From: Prochlorococcus sp. AG-363-N16
Lineage (GTDB): Bacteria; Cyanobacteriota; Cyanobacteriia; PCC-6307; Cyanobiaceae
Assembly (NCBI GenBank): GCA_003280135.1
Contig: QCFW01000003.1
Location: 62,001-126,000, forward strand
Length of the DNA: 64,000 bases
Direction of reading: 5' to 3'
Below the pieces are notes generated by a model. That model was given only the letters and a program-made list of their open reading frames with translations, made no database searches and was not told the origin of the DNA. The translations under genes were made by a program, and so were the position numbers. Below, one piece after another: positions 9,604 to 18,564 of this stretch; the first letter of the stretch is position 1, and each line of letters begins with the position of its first letter.

Positions 9604-10776
9604 TTAGGTTTTACGTAGGACTTCCACCACGCTTTTGAATGCAAACCATTCAGGAATCTCATCACCAGTTCTCAGCATTTTTCTAAATTCTGTTCCACTA
9701 AGTTTTTTAATATTTAATCCATTTTCTTCAGCATGGTCAGCTGATACATAGCCTTCTTCCTCAGTAAAGACGAGATTTAAAGAGGGTATTGTATCCATGC
9801 AAAGCTCTTTAGCACATTGTTTGGCAAAATTCTGAGCATCATAAGGGCCATAAAAATCTTTACCTGTAAGGTTGGATTTACAACCTGCCATGTCCCTTCC
9901 AATAATGAAATGGGTGCAACCATAGTTTCTTCTTATAATCATGTGCTGCAAGGCTTCTCTAGGTCCTGCCATATGCATTGAATAAGGGAGATAGGCCCAT
10001 CTGATCCTAGGGTTTTGAACTTCTGCCGCTAAACGTTCATATGTTTGAAATCTTACTGAGCCAGGTATGTCGTCCTCTTGAGTAGGACCACAAGTAGGGT
10101 GAACAAGAACCACAGCATTTTTGCTGACATTTTTGGCTTGTAAAGATCTAGTAAATAGCTCGTAATGAGCTCTATGTATTGGGTTTCTGCATTGAAAGGC
10201 AACAACATCTTCATTTGCTGGAAGTTCGGCTCTTACTTCTGCAGGAGTTTTACATGGGAAATCTCTACTTGGACGCTCTAGGCCTTCTATAGGTCCTCCT
10301 AAGTAAAATTTCTTACGTTCAGAAGTAATCATTCTGACTGCAGGATGTTCTAATGAAGTCGTCCCATAGCAATGTTGAGCTTCTATAGATTTATCGGGCT
10401 CCCATTTCTGTTCAATTGTTAGAACAGCAATATCCCTGCTTTGATATGTAATCAGAACCTTATCTCCAATAGCAAGGTCTTCTCTATCTGTATCTAGGAC
10501 TATTGGAAGCCCAAACAATTCTCCTTTTTTTGTTCTATTCGTTTTTACTACTGACTCATAATCATCTTTAAGCATGAATCCTTTATAAGGAGAAAAGCCA
10601 CCAACTATGAGAAGTTCTATATCACAAGCATTCCTATCTGAGCACTCTAATCTTTTAGTACATTTTTGCTTTAATTTTGCTTTCTCTTCTTCTTTCACCA
10701 TAAGATTAACTAGTTCATTCCCATAAGGAGCTATTACTCCAGAATGATTTGAGTCGAAAGAAGCTCTGGTTGGCAT
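9604..10776 (-). CDS. sat: Sulfate adenylyltransferase (ATP sulfurylase)
   Basis: The enzyme makes adenosine phosphosulfate from ATP and sulfate, the first step of sulfate assimilation. It is the monofunctional type found in many cyanobacteria. The catalytic motif RNPIHRAHYEL and the blocks HPTCGPTQEDDIPG and IIGRDMAG are present, and no C-terminal APS kinase is fused. I chose the ATG giving MPTRASFDSNHSG (390 residues) rather than the upstream TTG, because ATP sulfurylases begin near this point. The psbO terminator lies just upstream, so sat probably has its own promoter in that gap. Confidence 0.96.
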   Translation of the reverse strand: MPTRASFDSNHSGVIAPYGNELVNLMVKEEEKAKLKQKCTKRLECSDRNACDIELLIVGGFSPYKGFMLKDDYESVVKTNRTKKGELFGLPIVLDTDREDLAIGDKVLITYQSRDIAVLTIEQKWEPDKSIEAQHCYGTTSLEHPAVRMITSERKKFYLGGPIEGLERPSRDFPCKTPAEVRAELPANEDVVAFQCRNPIHRAHYELFTRSLQAKNVSKNAVVLVHPTCGPTQEDDIPGSVRFQTYERLAAEVQNPRIRWAYLPYSMHMAGPREALQHMIIRRNYGCTHFIIGRDMAGCKSNLTGKDFYGPYDAQNFAKQCAKELCMDTIPSLNLVFTEEEGYVSADHAEENGLNIKKLSGTEFRKMLRTGDEIPEWFAFKSVVEVLRKT

Positions 10777-10850
10777 TTGGAATAGATTGCTATCGAGAGA
10801 TTCTCCCAGATAGAGATACAAAAGACTAGTTTTGGCTAAAAAACCTCAAG

Positions 10851-10881
10851 AAAAAAGGGCCTTTTTTCGGCCCTTTTTTTA
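10851..10881 (-). terminator. psbO intrinsic terminator
   Basis: Read on the minus strand, a GGGCC/GGCCC stem with an A-rich loop is followed by a run of Ts. It lies about 45 bp after the psbO stop and before sat. Flanking A and T runs extend the stem and could let it work in both directions. Confidence 0.88.
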
Positions 10882-10924
10882 ATTTTGGAAGTCTTTGTTC
10901 TTTTATTTAAAAAAGAAGACTTAC

Positions 10925-11719
10925 TTAGGCCTTTCGACCATATAGCTCTCCAACAATCTTCACATCAACTGGTTCTTTAGAACCAAGATCATTGTCTGAA
11001 GGCTGAATTGCAACAAATGAGCCAGAGAATTCTTCAGTATCAGAATCGACACTGTCTATTGAAAGAGTTATAACTCCTTTCCCTGAAAGGTCTCTTTTGA
11101 TGTTCTCTTTAGCAAGTTCTTCATCGTCACCGCCTAAGGCAACAAGGCCTTGAGCATATTCAACACCAGTGTCTTTTGCACGACTTTTTGGATCTAGAAA
11201 ATCGCCAGTACGATAACTAGGAGTGAAAGTCGTACCAGATGCTTCACTGCCAGCGCTGATTGATTTGTTTTTGAAATCAACAGACATATCCTTTGCTGAG
11301 AAAACAAATGGGAATTCTTCGCCATTTGGAGCAAGAACAGTAATTAGCTGAAAGTCAATACCACCTTTTTCATTAAAGGTGCTTCCAGAAACATCTCCAT
11401 AGACTTGTTCAACAGTTGTGTTGTTTCTAGGACTAATGATTTTTGCTGAAGCAAAATCAGTTGCCTTAGATCGCTTTGATTTTGCAACTTTTACATACAC
11501 CTCAGTTGGATGCATGCAAATGTCTGCAAGACCTCCTTCAAGACTGATTGATCCTTCAGATCCGTTAATTACAGATGGACAATCGTTAGCCTTGCCGGTA
11601 TTAACAATATCGGCAAATTTTGCATTACCCCTTTCTCCGGAGGCAGAGACACTACTTGGCGCAGCTATAAAGGTAAGACAGAAAGCAAGCACCAGGGCTA
11701 GCAAGGGACGAAATCTCAT
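10925..11719 (-). CDS. psbO: Photosystem II manganese-stabilising protein PsbO
   Basis: PsbO is the lumenal 33-kDa extrinsic subunit that stabilises the oxygen-evolving Mn cluster. The start at 11719 gives a 264-residue precursor with a clear signal peptide (RPLLALVLAFCLTFIAA, cleavage near VSAS). The upstream TTG start on the ORF track would bury the signal peptide and is unlikely. Recognisable blocks include LADICMHPTEVYVK, the beta-barrel segments GGIDFQLITV and FLDPKSRAKDTGVEYAQG, and the C-terminal VDVKIVGELY. The gene is transcribed alone and ends at a strong terminator. Confidence 0.97.
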   Translation of the reverse strand: MRFRPLLALVLAFCLTFIAAPSSVSASGERGNAKFADIVNTGKANDCPSVINGSEGSISLEGGLADICMHPTEVYVKVAKSKRSKATDFASAKIISPRNNTTVEQVYGDVSGSTFNEKGGIDFQLITVLAPNGEEFPFVFSAKDMSVDFKNKSISAGSEASGTTFTPSYRTGDFLDPKSRAKDTGVEYAQGLVALGGDDEELAKENIKRDLSGKGVITLSIDSVDSDTEEFSGSFVAIQPSDNDLGSKEPVDVKIVGELYGRKA

Positions 11720-11934
11720 GGGTGGGAAGACTAATGCCAGATAAATGCGGTATAAAACCGCCCTATTACTCAGTTGGGAGCTTACAGGGGGAAATGCTAC
11801 ATATGTAATGCCTTTTGAACCTCTCAACAACCCGTAGCTTATTAAAAATCTCTAAAACGCCTTTTTTTTGTTATAAAAACCTGTGGTACCAGTTAATTTT
11901 GGCCTTTTACCAATTCAGGAAAAATTTTAAGTAG

Positions 11935-13221
11935 TTACTTTTTTGTTGCGAAAGAATTATTTCTTAGTGCTTTTATTTCATCAATTAGTTGATTTGCAAC
12001 GGATAATTTTGAACCAATTTTTATTGGCTCAATGCTGCCATTTTTTTTTATGAGCCATCCTCCATTTAAATTTGACTCAAAACCTAGATGTTCTCTATCA
12101 ATAGGATTTGCCATTAGTAAATCACAGCCTTTTTTAATTTTTTTGGCTTTTGCTAGATTTTTTATTGCTTCGTCAGTTCCAGTTAATGCTGTAAATCCAA
12201 GAATCACTTGATTCTTAGAACGATTTTCAACCATATTTTTTAGTAAATCTGGGACTATCTCAAAAGAATTTTGTATTTCGGTGAAAAGCTCAGTTTTTTG
12301 CAACTTGTTTTCTTTTTGGCTATTTTTCTTTCTTAAATCAACTATTGCAGCGGCCATTGCAATGACATCTGATTTTGGTTGCAACTTTTCAATCATTGCT
12401 TTCATCTCGTTAGCATTTCGTACGTTATGACTGCTTAAACCTTCTAAGAAAGTTGATGGAATTTGAAGAGGACCATGAATTAATTCAACTTGAGCGCCTC
12501 TAAACTTGGCTGCTTGTCCAAGTAAAACACCCATTTTGCCGGAGCTTCTATTGCTAAAAAACCTTGCTGCATCAATATCTTCAATCGTTGCTCCTGCAGT
12601 AACCAGAAACTTTAATCCTTCTAGGTCTTGCTCAAAATTAAAATTTTTGTTTTGCATAAGAGCATGTTCTATGGCTAATAAAATTATTTCTTGATTGACC
12701 ATGCGACCGTCTCCAATGCGATCACAAGCAAGCAATCCTTCTTCAGGTTCTAAAGCAATTACATTTGAATATTGTTTAAGGAATTCCCAATTTTTTTGGA
12801 CTGCCTGATTACTCCACATTCCAGTATTCATTGCTGCAGCTGCAATAACAGGCTTTTCAAAAGCTAGTAAAACACTTGTAGCAAGACCTTCACCTAGGCC
12901 GTATATCCACCTTGAAAGTGAAGACGCGCTTAGTGGAGCCACAACTATTACATCGGCCCATTCAGCAAGTGAGATATGAAGTGGTTTGGTTTGCGTTGGG
13001 TCCCATTGATCTTGATCTTGAAAGCAAGGATTTCTACTTAGGGTAGAAAGAGATAATGCGCTAACAAGTTTGCTTGCACTTGGAGTTATTACGCACTTGA
13101 CTTCTGCACCTTCTTTAATTAATCGACTTACAAGAAGCGGAGTTTTTATTGCAGCAATGCTTCCAGTTGCAATAACAACTATTTTATGACCTTTAAAAGT
13201 AAATAATTCCTTAGTCTTCAT
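11935..13221 (-). CDS. coaBC: Bifunctional phosphopantothenoylcysteine decarboxylase / phosphopantothenate-cysteine ligase
   Basis: The bifunctional enzyme makes 4'-phosphopantetheine for coenzyme A. The N-terminal flavoprotein decarboxylase domain shows ATGSIAAIKTP and AAAMNTGMW (CoaC substrate clamp). The C-terminal synthetase domain begins near residue 200 with LVTAGATIEDIDAARFFSNRSSGKMG. The start at 13221 is supported by AGGAAG about 6 nt upstream; the TTG on the track at 13239 is less likely. It overlaps the upstream DUF2555 gene by 11 bp, suggesting translational coupling. Confidence 0.95.
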   Translation of the reverse strand: MKTKELFTFKGHKIVVIATGSIAAIKTPLLVSRLIKEGAEVKCVITPSASKLVSALSLSTLSRNPCFQDQDQWDPTQTKPLHISLAEWADVIVVAPLSASSLSRWIYGLGEGLATSVLLAFEKPVIAAAAMNTGMWSNQAVQKNWEFLKQYSNVIALEPEEGLLACDRIGDGRMVNQEIILLAIEHALMQNKNFNFEQDLEGLKFLVTAGATIEDIDAARFFSNRSSGKMGVLLGQAAKFRGAQVELIHGPLQIPSTFLEGLSSHNVRNANEMKAMIEKLQPKSDVIAMAAAIVDLRKKNSQKENKLQKTELFTEIQNSFEIVPDLLKNMVENRSKNQVILGFTALTGTDEAIKNLAKAKKIKKGCDLLMANPIDREHLGFESNLNGGWLIKKNGSIEPIKIGSKLSVANQLIDEIKALRNNSFATKK

Positions 13222-13450
13222 CAAAAACTTCCTGATCAATTAAATGTAAATATGGAAGAGTTAAATCTGGACGATGAATTGCAAGTGCTCTAAGTATATG
13301 CCAGTCGCTTAAACCTTCAAAAGGTGTTTCGTAATCATCTTGATCAAGACGCTTTGCTAAAACCTCTGTGGACACTTCATCAAATGCTTCGATAAGTTCT
13401 CTTGTAATAGTTGGGCTAGCATTTCTGGAGTCATCTTTAGCTTCATTCAT
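13211..13450 (-). CDS. DUF2555 family small protein
   Basis: This 79-residue acidic protein carries the block KRLDQDDYETPFEGLSDWHILRALAIHRPDL and a C-terminal PYLHLIDQEVFDED. I recognise this as the small cyanobacterial family DUF2555. It has no signal peptide or membrane segment and is probably cytosolic and helical. It sits directly upstream of coaBC with an 11-bp overlap, a close pairing that hints at co-expression but does not reveal its function. Confidence 0.78.
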   Translation of the reverse strand: MNEAKDDSRNASPTITRELIEAFDEVSTEVLAKRLDQDDYETPFEGLSDWHILRALAIHRPDLTLPYLHLIDQEVFDED

Positions 13451-13600
13451 GAATTTTGTTTTTCCTTTTAAATGACTTTGAGATAGATTTTGATTTATTT
13501 AAGATTTAATTTTTAAATATTCTAGAGTACAGCCTAGGAGTTCATAGTGATTAAACTAATTAAGTAAACTTTTTTGTGTAATTTTCATGGATTTTTTAGA

Positions 13601-13680
13601 AGCGTTTTGAGTTTATGATTCACAATATGTTCAATTGCTAGGTTCTAAAAGCACTTTGTGTAGTAATGCAGTAAAACGCT
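13601..13680 (+). other. Nested inverted repeats upstream of a small gene
   Basis: Three nested inverted repeats share one 80-bp interval: AGCGTTTT/AAAACGCT as an outer 8-bp pair, CACAA/TTGTG inside it, and TGCT/AGCA at the centre. Their order would permit a long irregular hairpin or cruciform. It ends 22 bp before the 65-aa gene at 13703 and may be a structured 5' leader or a small RNA. No U-run follows, so it is not a typical terminator. Confidence 0.4.
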
Positions 13681-13702
13681 ATTAAGAAATGAATTTAAGT
13701 CT

Positions 13703-13900
13703 ATGTCTCAATCAAAAAGAGAGCAGGTGGTAAGTCATCTTCGATATATCAGACAAGAGCTACGTGAAATGCATCAAGGAGTTTTGGATGATGGTCTAGT
13801 TCCTGAACCTGGAGAGATACGAGGAGTTATGGCTCAGATGGAGGCATTGCTTGAATTACTTGAGGGCAAGTCAAAACAGAAGTTAAAGGTAGAAGGTTAA
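13703..13900 (+). CDS. Conserved small hypothetical protein (65 aa)
   Basis: This 65-residue charged helical protein (REQVVSHLRYIRQELREMHQ then MAQMEALLELLEG) starts with ATG and has no membrane segment. The heptad-like leucines and charges suggest a short coiled coil or helical hairpin. It is isolated between the minus-strand DUF2555 gene and the plus-strand ycf20-like gene, with a potentially structured leader upstream. I do not recognise a named domain. It reads as a real picocyanobacterial gene by composition and spacing. Confidence 0.6.
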   Translation: MSQSKREQVVSHLRYIRQELREMHQGVLDDGLVPEPGEIRGVMAQMEALLELLEGKSKQKLKVEG

Positions 13901-14006
13901 CTCCATATTTATATATTCTCAGAGTTTAAATTTGTTGACCTATTAATTTCAATTACTTTTCAAATGAGCAATCTTTATTATCTTTTAAAAGTAATTACTG
14001 ATTTAT

Positions 14007-14348
14007 ATGTCTGGTAAATATCAGTCAACAGGGCTAAATCGAAATATAATAAATATTGTTGAGAGAATAGAATTTTGGGCTGAAAATCCATGGAGAAGGT
14101 TTTCACTCTTACTGATCACTTTACTTGCTTCATTTGTCTTAGGTAGCTCAATCGGAATGATCAATGGAGTTTTAGCATTAATGGATCCAGTAGGGGCATT
14201 CTTTACAGTAATGATTATTGAAACTATGATCAGATTGCGAGGACCACTTTTGATTAGTAAAAAATCAAGAATTCTTCTTCAGACTCTTGATATGGTTAGA
14301 ATTGGTCTAATTTATGGGCTTTTTATGGAAGGATTTAAGTTGTTTTAA
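14007..14348 (+). CDS. ycf20: Ycf20/DUF565 family membrane protein
   Basis: The 113-residue protein has the Ycf20/DUF565 pattern: NPWRRFSLLLITLLASFVLGSSIG, a second hydrophobic segment around DPVGAFFTVMIIETMIRLRG, and a final membrane segment MVRIGLIYGLFMEGFKLF. Members are encoded in cyanobacteria, algal plastids and plant nuclei. A plant homologue has been linked to non-photochemical quenching, but the biochemical role here is unknown. It is convergent with pyrB, whose stop lies 6 bp away. Confidence 0.75.
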   Translation: MSGKYQSTGLNRNIINIVERIEFWAENPWRRFSLLLITLLASFVLGSSIGMINGVLALMDPVGAFFTVMIIETMIRLRGPLLISKKSRILLQTLDMVRIGLIYGLFMEGFKLF

Positions 14349-14354
14349 TTAAAA

Positions 14355-15377
14355 TTATTCTATTTGGTTTCCTGCTATTAGAAGATATAAAAGTGCCATC
14401 CTAATAGGTATACCATTGGCAACTTGTTGATCAACTAAGCAAACTTTTCTGTCATTAAGAAGCTCACTACTTATTTCAATATCTCTATTTACTGGACCTG
14501 GGTGTAATACAGGTATGTTTTGTTTGCATGCCTTCAAGGATTCATGAGTAATACCAAATTCTCGGCTGTATGTAATGAGGTTTGAAAGAAGATTTTCATT
14601 CATACGTTCTTTTTGTAATCTCAAAGCTATAACTGCATCTGCTTGATACAAGGCATCTTTTAAAGACCAGCTAATTGAAACATTACCTCTTTTTTTTATT
14701 GGGTCTTTTTTTTGTCCTGGAGGAGGATCTTTGACAAAGTGGGAGAACTCTTTTGGAAGTAAACTAGGAGGACCGCATAGAATAACATTAGCCCCACAAC
14801 CCGTAAGACTCCATAAATTAGAACGAGCTACTCTTGAATGAAGAATATCTCCAACAATGACAATTGTTTTACCTTCTAAGATTTCTATTGTTGGGTTTTG
14901 GGGTTTAAAGAAGTTAGCTAATGTAAAGAGATCAAGAAGTGCTTGACTTGGATGACTATGCAGTCCATCGCCGCCATTAAGAATGGATGTATTTTTTCCT
15001 AATTTTTGAAGAGATTCAGCCAGTTGCTTTGGCACGCCAGTTGAACTATGGCGAACAATTAGAACATCTGCTCCCATGGCTACGTATGTAAGTGCAGTAT
15101 CTAATGGTGTTTCTCCTTTAGATAAAGAGCTACTAGAAGGAGAGAATGTTTGAACATCTGCTGATAATCTTTTAGCCGCTAGCTCAAAGCTGCTTCTTGT
15201 TCTTGTACTTGGTTCAAAAAATAAAGTTGCTACAAATCTTCCTTGTAATGCAGGAAGTTTTCTGGAACCTGATTGAGGCAGGGCTTTAAAGCGATTAGCT
15301 AAATCTAGAACTGTTTTATAGTCCTCTTTTGAGAACTCTGACAAATCAATTATGTGCTTATGATGCCAATTTGTCAT
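14355..15377 (-). CDS. pyrB: Aspartate carbamoyltransferase, catalytic chain
   Basis: The enzyme condenses carbamoyl phosphate with aspartate, the committed step of pyrimidine synthesis. The carbamoyl-phosphate loop [19 protein letters not shown] lies near residue 53, and the substrate loop [15 protein letters not shown] near 290. No regulatory chain gene is adjacent. The 340 residues include an insertion rich in lysine and proline around 220 ([15 protein letters not shown]). The start overlaps the stop of the upstream glycosylase gene (ATGA), so the two are coupled. Confidence 0.97.
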   Translation of the reverse strand: MTNWHHKHIIDLSEFSKEDYKTVLDLANRFKALPQSGSRKLPALQGRFVATLFFEPSTRTRSSFELAAKRLSADVQTFSPSSSSLSKGETPLDTALTYVAMGADVLIVRHSSTGVPKQLAESLQKLGKNTSILNGGDGLHSHPSQALLDLFTLANFFKPQNPTIEILEGKTIVIVGDILHSRVARSNLWSLTGCGANVILCGPPSLLPKEFSHFVKDPPPGQKKDPIKKRGNVSISWSLKDALYQADAVIALRLQKERMNENLLSNLITYSREFGITHESLKACKQNIPVLHPGPVNRDIEISSELLNDRKVCLVDQQVANGIPIRMALLYLLIAGNQIE

Positions 15378-15913
15378 GGACCTTGATTAAAAGAGGGTTG
15401 CCAAGCTTTTGAATATGAAGGACATAGATCGCCTTTTTCTCTTTTACTTATACTTCTACTATTGCGAAGATACCAACGCCATCGTAAATCTTTTCCTTTT
15501 GAGACTCCTATTCGTGTTGTTTGATGAATATTATCCATTGTCTTTATTGAGCTTCCTTTAGCAATCCAAAGCCCTTGCTCTAAAGATAGCTTTAAATTGT
15601 TATGTTCTCTTGTTAATCCAAATCTTTTAGCTAATAGACCTGGCCCAGAGGCAGTACGCTCATTTTCATCAGGTAAGGCTATTGATCTTAAAAGAACACC
15701 ATTCCCAAAATTAGTTTTATTAGTTACAACATTTACGCAATGATAGGTGCCATAAATTAGATAAATATATAAATGACCAGGTGGTCCAAACAAAACTTCA
15801 TTTTTTGGAGTTCTTTTTTTATATCCATGACAAGCAGGTTCAGATTGTGAATATGCCTCAGTTTCTACAATTACTCCCCAAAGCAATTGTTTTGATGATT
15901 CACGTTTAATCAA
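15374..15913 (-). CDS. mpg: 3-methyladenine DNA glycosylase (AAG/MPG family), start uncertain
   Basis: This is an alkyladenine glycosylase that removes alkylated purines in base excision repair. Recognisable blocks are [19 protein letters not shown] (catalytic glutamate region), [21 protein letters not shown], and [13 protein letters not shown]. The track start is a TTG, but in-frame codons upstream encode FFSRPAEIVAPDLIGSI, matching the usual N-terminus of the family. No ATG, GTG or TTG lies between these codons and the upstream stop at 16001-16003. The true start may be a rare codon such as AUU near 15979, or the N-terminus may be damaged. The stop overlaps the pyrB start. Confidence 0.88.
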   Translation of the reverse strand: MIKRESSKQLLWGVIVETEAYSQSEPACHGYKKRTPKNEVLFGPPGHLYIYLIYGTYHCVNVVTNKTNFGNGVLLRSIALPDENERTASGPGLLAKRFGLTREHNNLKLSLEQGLWIAKGSSIKTMDNIHQTTRIGVSKGKDLRWRWYLRNSRSISKREKGDLCPSYSKAWQPSFNQGP

Positions 15914-16115
15914 TATGGAACCAATTAAATCTGGGGCAACTATCTCAGCAGGCCTAGAGAAAAATTTTTTTGAGAGAATTTGAATAGTTATTGGAGATTT
16001 TTAACACTATTTAATAGATAATCATTTTTTTCAATTAAGGCAATCACTTAATCTATGCAATTATTTATTAGATTGATAGTGTGATTTCTCTGCATTCTAT
16101 TTAGGAAAATAATCA

Positions 16116-16892
16116 TTGACTTATTCTGATCATCTTAAAACCCCTTTACGTTTAGATCTTTGTAGTTGGAAAGAAGTGGAAAGTTATTTGACTGTTTGTA
16201 AGGCCATAATTTTACCAATAGGATCTATAGAGCAACATGGACCTACTGGTGCAATAGGAACAGATGCAATGACCGCACAAGCTGTGGCTTTAGAGGTTTC
16301 CAAACGCAGCAAAGTGCTTGTGGCACCAGTTCAGCATTATGGAATGGCTGAACATCATTTAGGCTTCCCTGGGACAATGAGTATTAAACCATCAACTTTA
16401 TTAGTCTTGATGCATGACCTTTTATGTTCCCTTGCTAGACATGGTTTTCAAAGAGTCTTTGTTATAAATGGTCATGGTGGCAATATTGCAACATTGAAAG
16501 CTGCATTTGCAGAATCGTATAAAACAATTTTGAATTCAGATGAATTTCAAGAAAAAGATTTTCGCTGCAAATTAAAAAACTGGTTTATGGTCCCTGAAGT
16601 TTTTCAGAAAGCAAATGAGTTATATGGTGAAATGGAAGGTCAACATGCAACTCCCAGTGAAATTTCACTAACATTACATTTAGAACCTAGTTTGCAAGAC
16701 AAGCAAGTTCCTTTGCAAAAACCAGTTCCAGCAGGTCCTATCTATAGTTATAAAGATTTTCAAAAAAGATATCCTGATGGCAGAATGGGTTCAGATCCTT
16801 ATCTTGCTAAATCTACTCATGGAAAAGTTTTCCTAGAGAAGGCAGCATCTAACTTATCTAACGATTTATTGAATTTCTTAAAAGAATCATGA
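16116..16892 (+). CDS. Creatininase family protein (creatinine amidohydrolase-like)
   Basis: The protein belongs to the creatininase superfamily of metal-dependent amidohydrolases. Metal and substrate motifs are visible: [19 protein letters not shown] near residue 32, [10 protein letters not shown] near 84, and [16 protein letters not shown] near 117. The glutamate of [13 protein letters not shown] is a further conserved element. The start is TTG, preceded by AGGA about 9 nt upstream. The stop overlaps the gatC start by 4 bp. The physiological substrate is unknown; creatinine is unlikely in this organism. Confidence 0.88.
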   Translation: MTYSDHLKTPLRLDLCSWKEVESYLTVCKAIILPIGSIEQHGPTGAIGTDAMTAQAVALEVSKRSKVLVAPVQHYGMAEHHLGFPGTMSIKPSTLLVLMHDLLCSLARHGFQRVFVINGHGGNIATLKAAFAESYKTILNSDEFQEKDFRCKLKNWFMVPEVFQKANELYGEMEGQHATPSEISLTLHLEPSLQDKQVPLQKPVPAGPIYSYKDFQKRYPDGRMGSDPYLAKSTHGKVFLEKAASNLSNDLLNFLKES

Positions 16893-17182
16893 CAAAAATT
16901 AATGCTAATGACGTCAGGAAAGTTGCAAAGTTGGCACGTTTAGAATTATCTGATGATCTTATAGAAACTTATACATTGCAGCTAGAGAAAATTTTGGAAT
17001 ATGTTGCTCAACTAGAAAAAATAGATACAAAAAATATTCCTCCTACTACAAGAGCTGTAGAAGTAATTAATGCTTTTCGAGATGATATTAGTCAAAATAC
17101 TAATATTAGAGAAGAATTAATTGATCTAGCTCCTCATAGGGAAGGAGATTTTTTTAGGGTTCCTAAAATTCTTTCAGAATAA
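16889..17182 (+). CDS. gatC: Aspartyl/glutamyl-tRNA amidotransferase subunit C
   Basis: GatC is the small stabilising subunit of the GatCAB complex that converts misacylated Glu-tRNA(Gln) to Gln-tRNA(Gln). The typical pattern [20 protein letters not shown] near residue 9, then [16 protein letters not shown], is present. The C-terminal region ends in FRVPKILSE, as in other family members. At 97 residues it is normal. It is translationally coupled to the creatininase gene and convergent with crtR, whose stop lies 2 bp away. gatA and gatB are not in this window. Confidence 0.95.
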   Translation: MTKINANDVRKVAKLARLELSDDLIETYTLQLEKILEYVAQLEKIDTKNIPPTTRAVEVINAFRDDISQNTNIREELIDLAPHREGDFFRVPKILSE

Positions 17183-17183
17183 T

Positions 17184-18221
17184 TTAGCTTTTATCTTTAT
17201 CAGGTATTACAGCTGTTTTATGCAATAAATAAAGCCAGCTCTTTCTTAATTTTTTTGTTGGAAGAACCATTGCCAAAGGACGCATCTTACTTCGACTTCT
17301 TTTATGACTTCTTATTCCTAAAATTACGTCATATATAAAATTTAAACCATCAGATTTAGACTCAAAAATACCTATTCTTTGAGGAGAACCTTTTAATTTT
17401 AGTAGTTCTTTTGTATCTTCATAAGCCGGTTTATATTCAAACCAAGGAATAGAAGGCCACAAATGATGGATGAGGTGATAATTTTGTCCCATTATTAAGA
17501 TGTTCATAACTTTGCTTGGATAAACTCTTGCATTTTTCCATTTATTTCTTGCTAAAAAAGGTCTATGTGGAAGATAATCAAAAAATATACCAAGAGTTAC
17601 TCCAACCATAAGAGCTGGTCCAAACCAAAGGTTATAAATTACATTCATAAAATTAAATTTAATTCCTGCAAGAATTATTGATAAGAAAAGCCCTCTTTCT
17701 AAGCCCCATTGCATTAGCTCATATTTTCTCCAAAGTTTTCTTTGAAAAAAGAAATATTCATGATAAAAGAACCTCGGTGCGATTAACCAGACAGGACCAA
17801 AGGTGCTAACAATATGATCAGGATCATTTTTGGGATCATTTACATGAGAGTGATGTTGAAGATGCACCCTTGTGAATACAGGAAAACTAAATCCCAATAA
17901 TATTGCCGCACCATGCCCCATTAATTGATTGATCCATTTGTTTGGATGTGCTGCTTTATGGCAGGCATCATGAATTACTGTCCCTTCCATATGAAGGGAC
18001 AAAAATGCTAAACCAACTAAAACAGGTAATGGCCAGTCACCTTGATACCACTCCCAAATACTTATAAATGCTAATAAGTATCCCCCAAAAAAGAGACCAA
18101 CTGTTGGATTGAGTCTATTGGGTGCATCAAGATAATTTTTTATCACCCCCTGCCAATAAGCAGAAGATTGAAATTTTTTCGAAACTTCTTTGTTAGATGA
18201 AGGATCAAAAATTTCTGTCAT
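17184..18221 (-). CDS. crtR: Beta-carotene hydroxylase CrtR (desaturase-type)
   Basis: CrtR is a membrane di-iron hydroxylase that adds 3-hydroxyl groups to carotene rings, giving zeaxanthin and related xanthophylls. The histidine boxes of the fatty-acid-desaturase superfamily are present: HDACHKAAH near residue 84, HLQHHSHVND near 120, and HLIHHLWPSIPW near 250. Hydrophobic segments lie between them. The 345-residue length fits the cyanobacterial enzyme, including a basic C-terminal tail. It is convergent with gatC. A generic desaturase is the alternative, but the box pattern favours CrtR. Confidence 0.92.
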   Translation of the reverse strand: MTEIFDPSSNKEVSKKFQSSAYWQGVIKNYLDAPNRLNPTVGLFFGGYLLAFISIWEWYQGDWPLPVLVGLAFLSLHMEGTVIHDACHKAAHPNKWINQLMGHGAAILLGFSFPVFTRVHLQHHSHVNDPKNDPDHIVSTFGPVWLIAPRFFYHEYFFFQRKLWRKYELMQWGLERGLFLSIILAGIKFNFMNVIYNLWFGPALMVGVTLGIFFDYLPHRPFLARNKWKNARVYPSKVMNILIMGQNYHLIHHLWPSIPWFEYKPAYEDTKELLKLKGSPQRIGIFESKSDGLNFIYDVILGIRSHKRSRSKMRPLAMVLPTKKLRKSWLYLLHKTAVIPDKDKS

Positions 18222-18279
18222 TTCACTTTTGGTGCATTCAAAAAATTAATGATCATCCTTCAACAAGTTTAGAAATCAA

Positions 18280-18361
18280 TGCCCACCGGGAGACTTGAAC
18301 TCCCACGACCGAAGTCACTGGTACCTAAAACCAGCGCGTCTACCAATTCCGCCAGATGGGC
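18280..18361 (-). tRNA. tRNA-Leu (anticodon TAG)
   Basis: Read on the minus strand, the sequence folds as a class II tRNA. The acceptor is GCCCATC paired with GGTGGGC, the anticodon stem CTGGT/ACCAG encloses the loop TTTAGGT, a long variable arm follows, and the T arm contains GGGAGTTCAAGTCTCCC. The anticodon is UAG. The 3' CCA is not encoded. The gene lies between crtR and the ycf66-like gene. Confidence 0.96.
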
Positions 18362-18564
18362 AAATGAATCTCAGTTGTTTTCTCAACCAAGGTACTTGTC
18401 AGGTTGATTTTACATTCTTAAAGATGCAACCGGGAAATTACTGCAAATTTTTTGTTAATGAAAAACACTTAAATCATTCAAATTAAAAACTATATTCTCT
18501 AGCTTCTGAGCTTTTTAGGAAATTTTAGACAGACTAAGAAGAAAGTCAGTTTTTTTAATACGTC

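Noticed and set aside
11418-11744. 108-aa plus-strand ORF over psbO
   Set aside because: Antisense to the psbO signal peptide and N-terminal domain, both clearly coding on the minus strand.
18295-18486. 63-aa plus-strand ORF
   Set aside because: Its first part is the antisense of tRNA-Leu, so the apparent start and coding are accidental.
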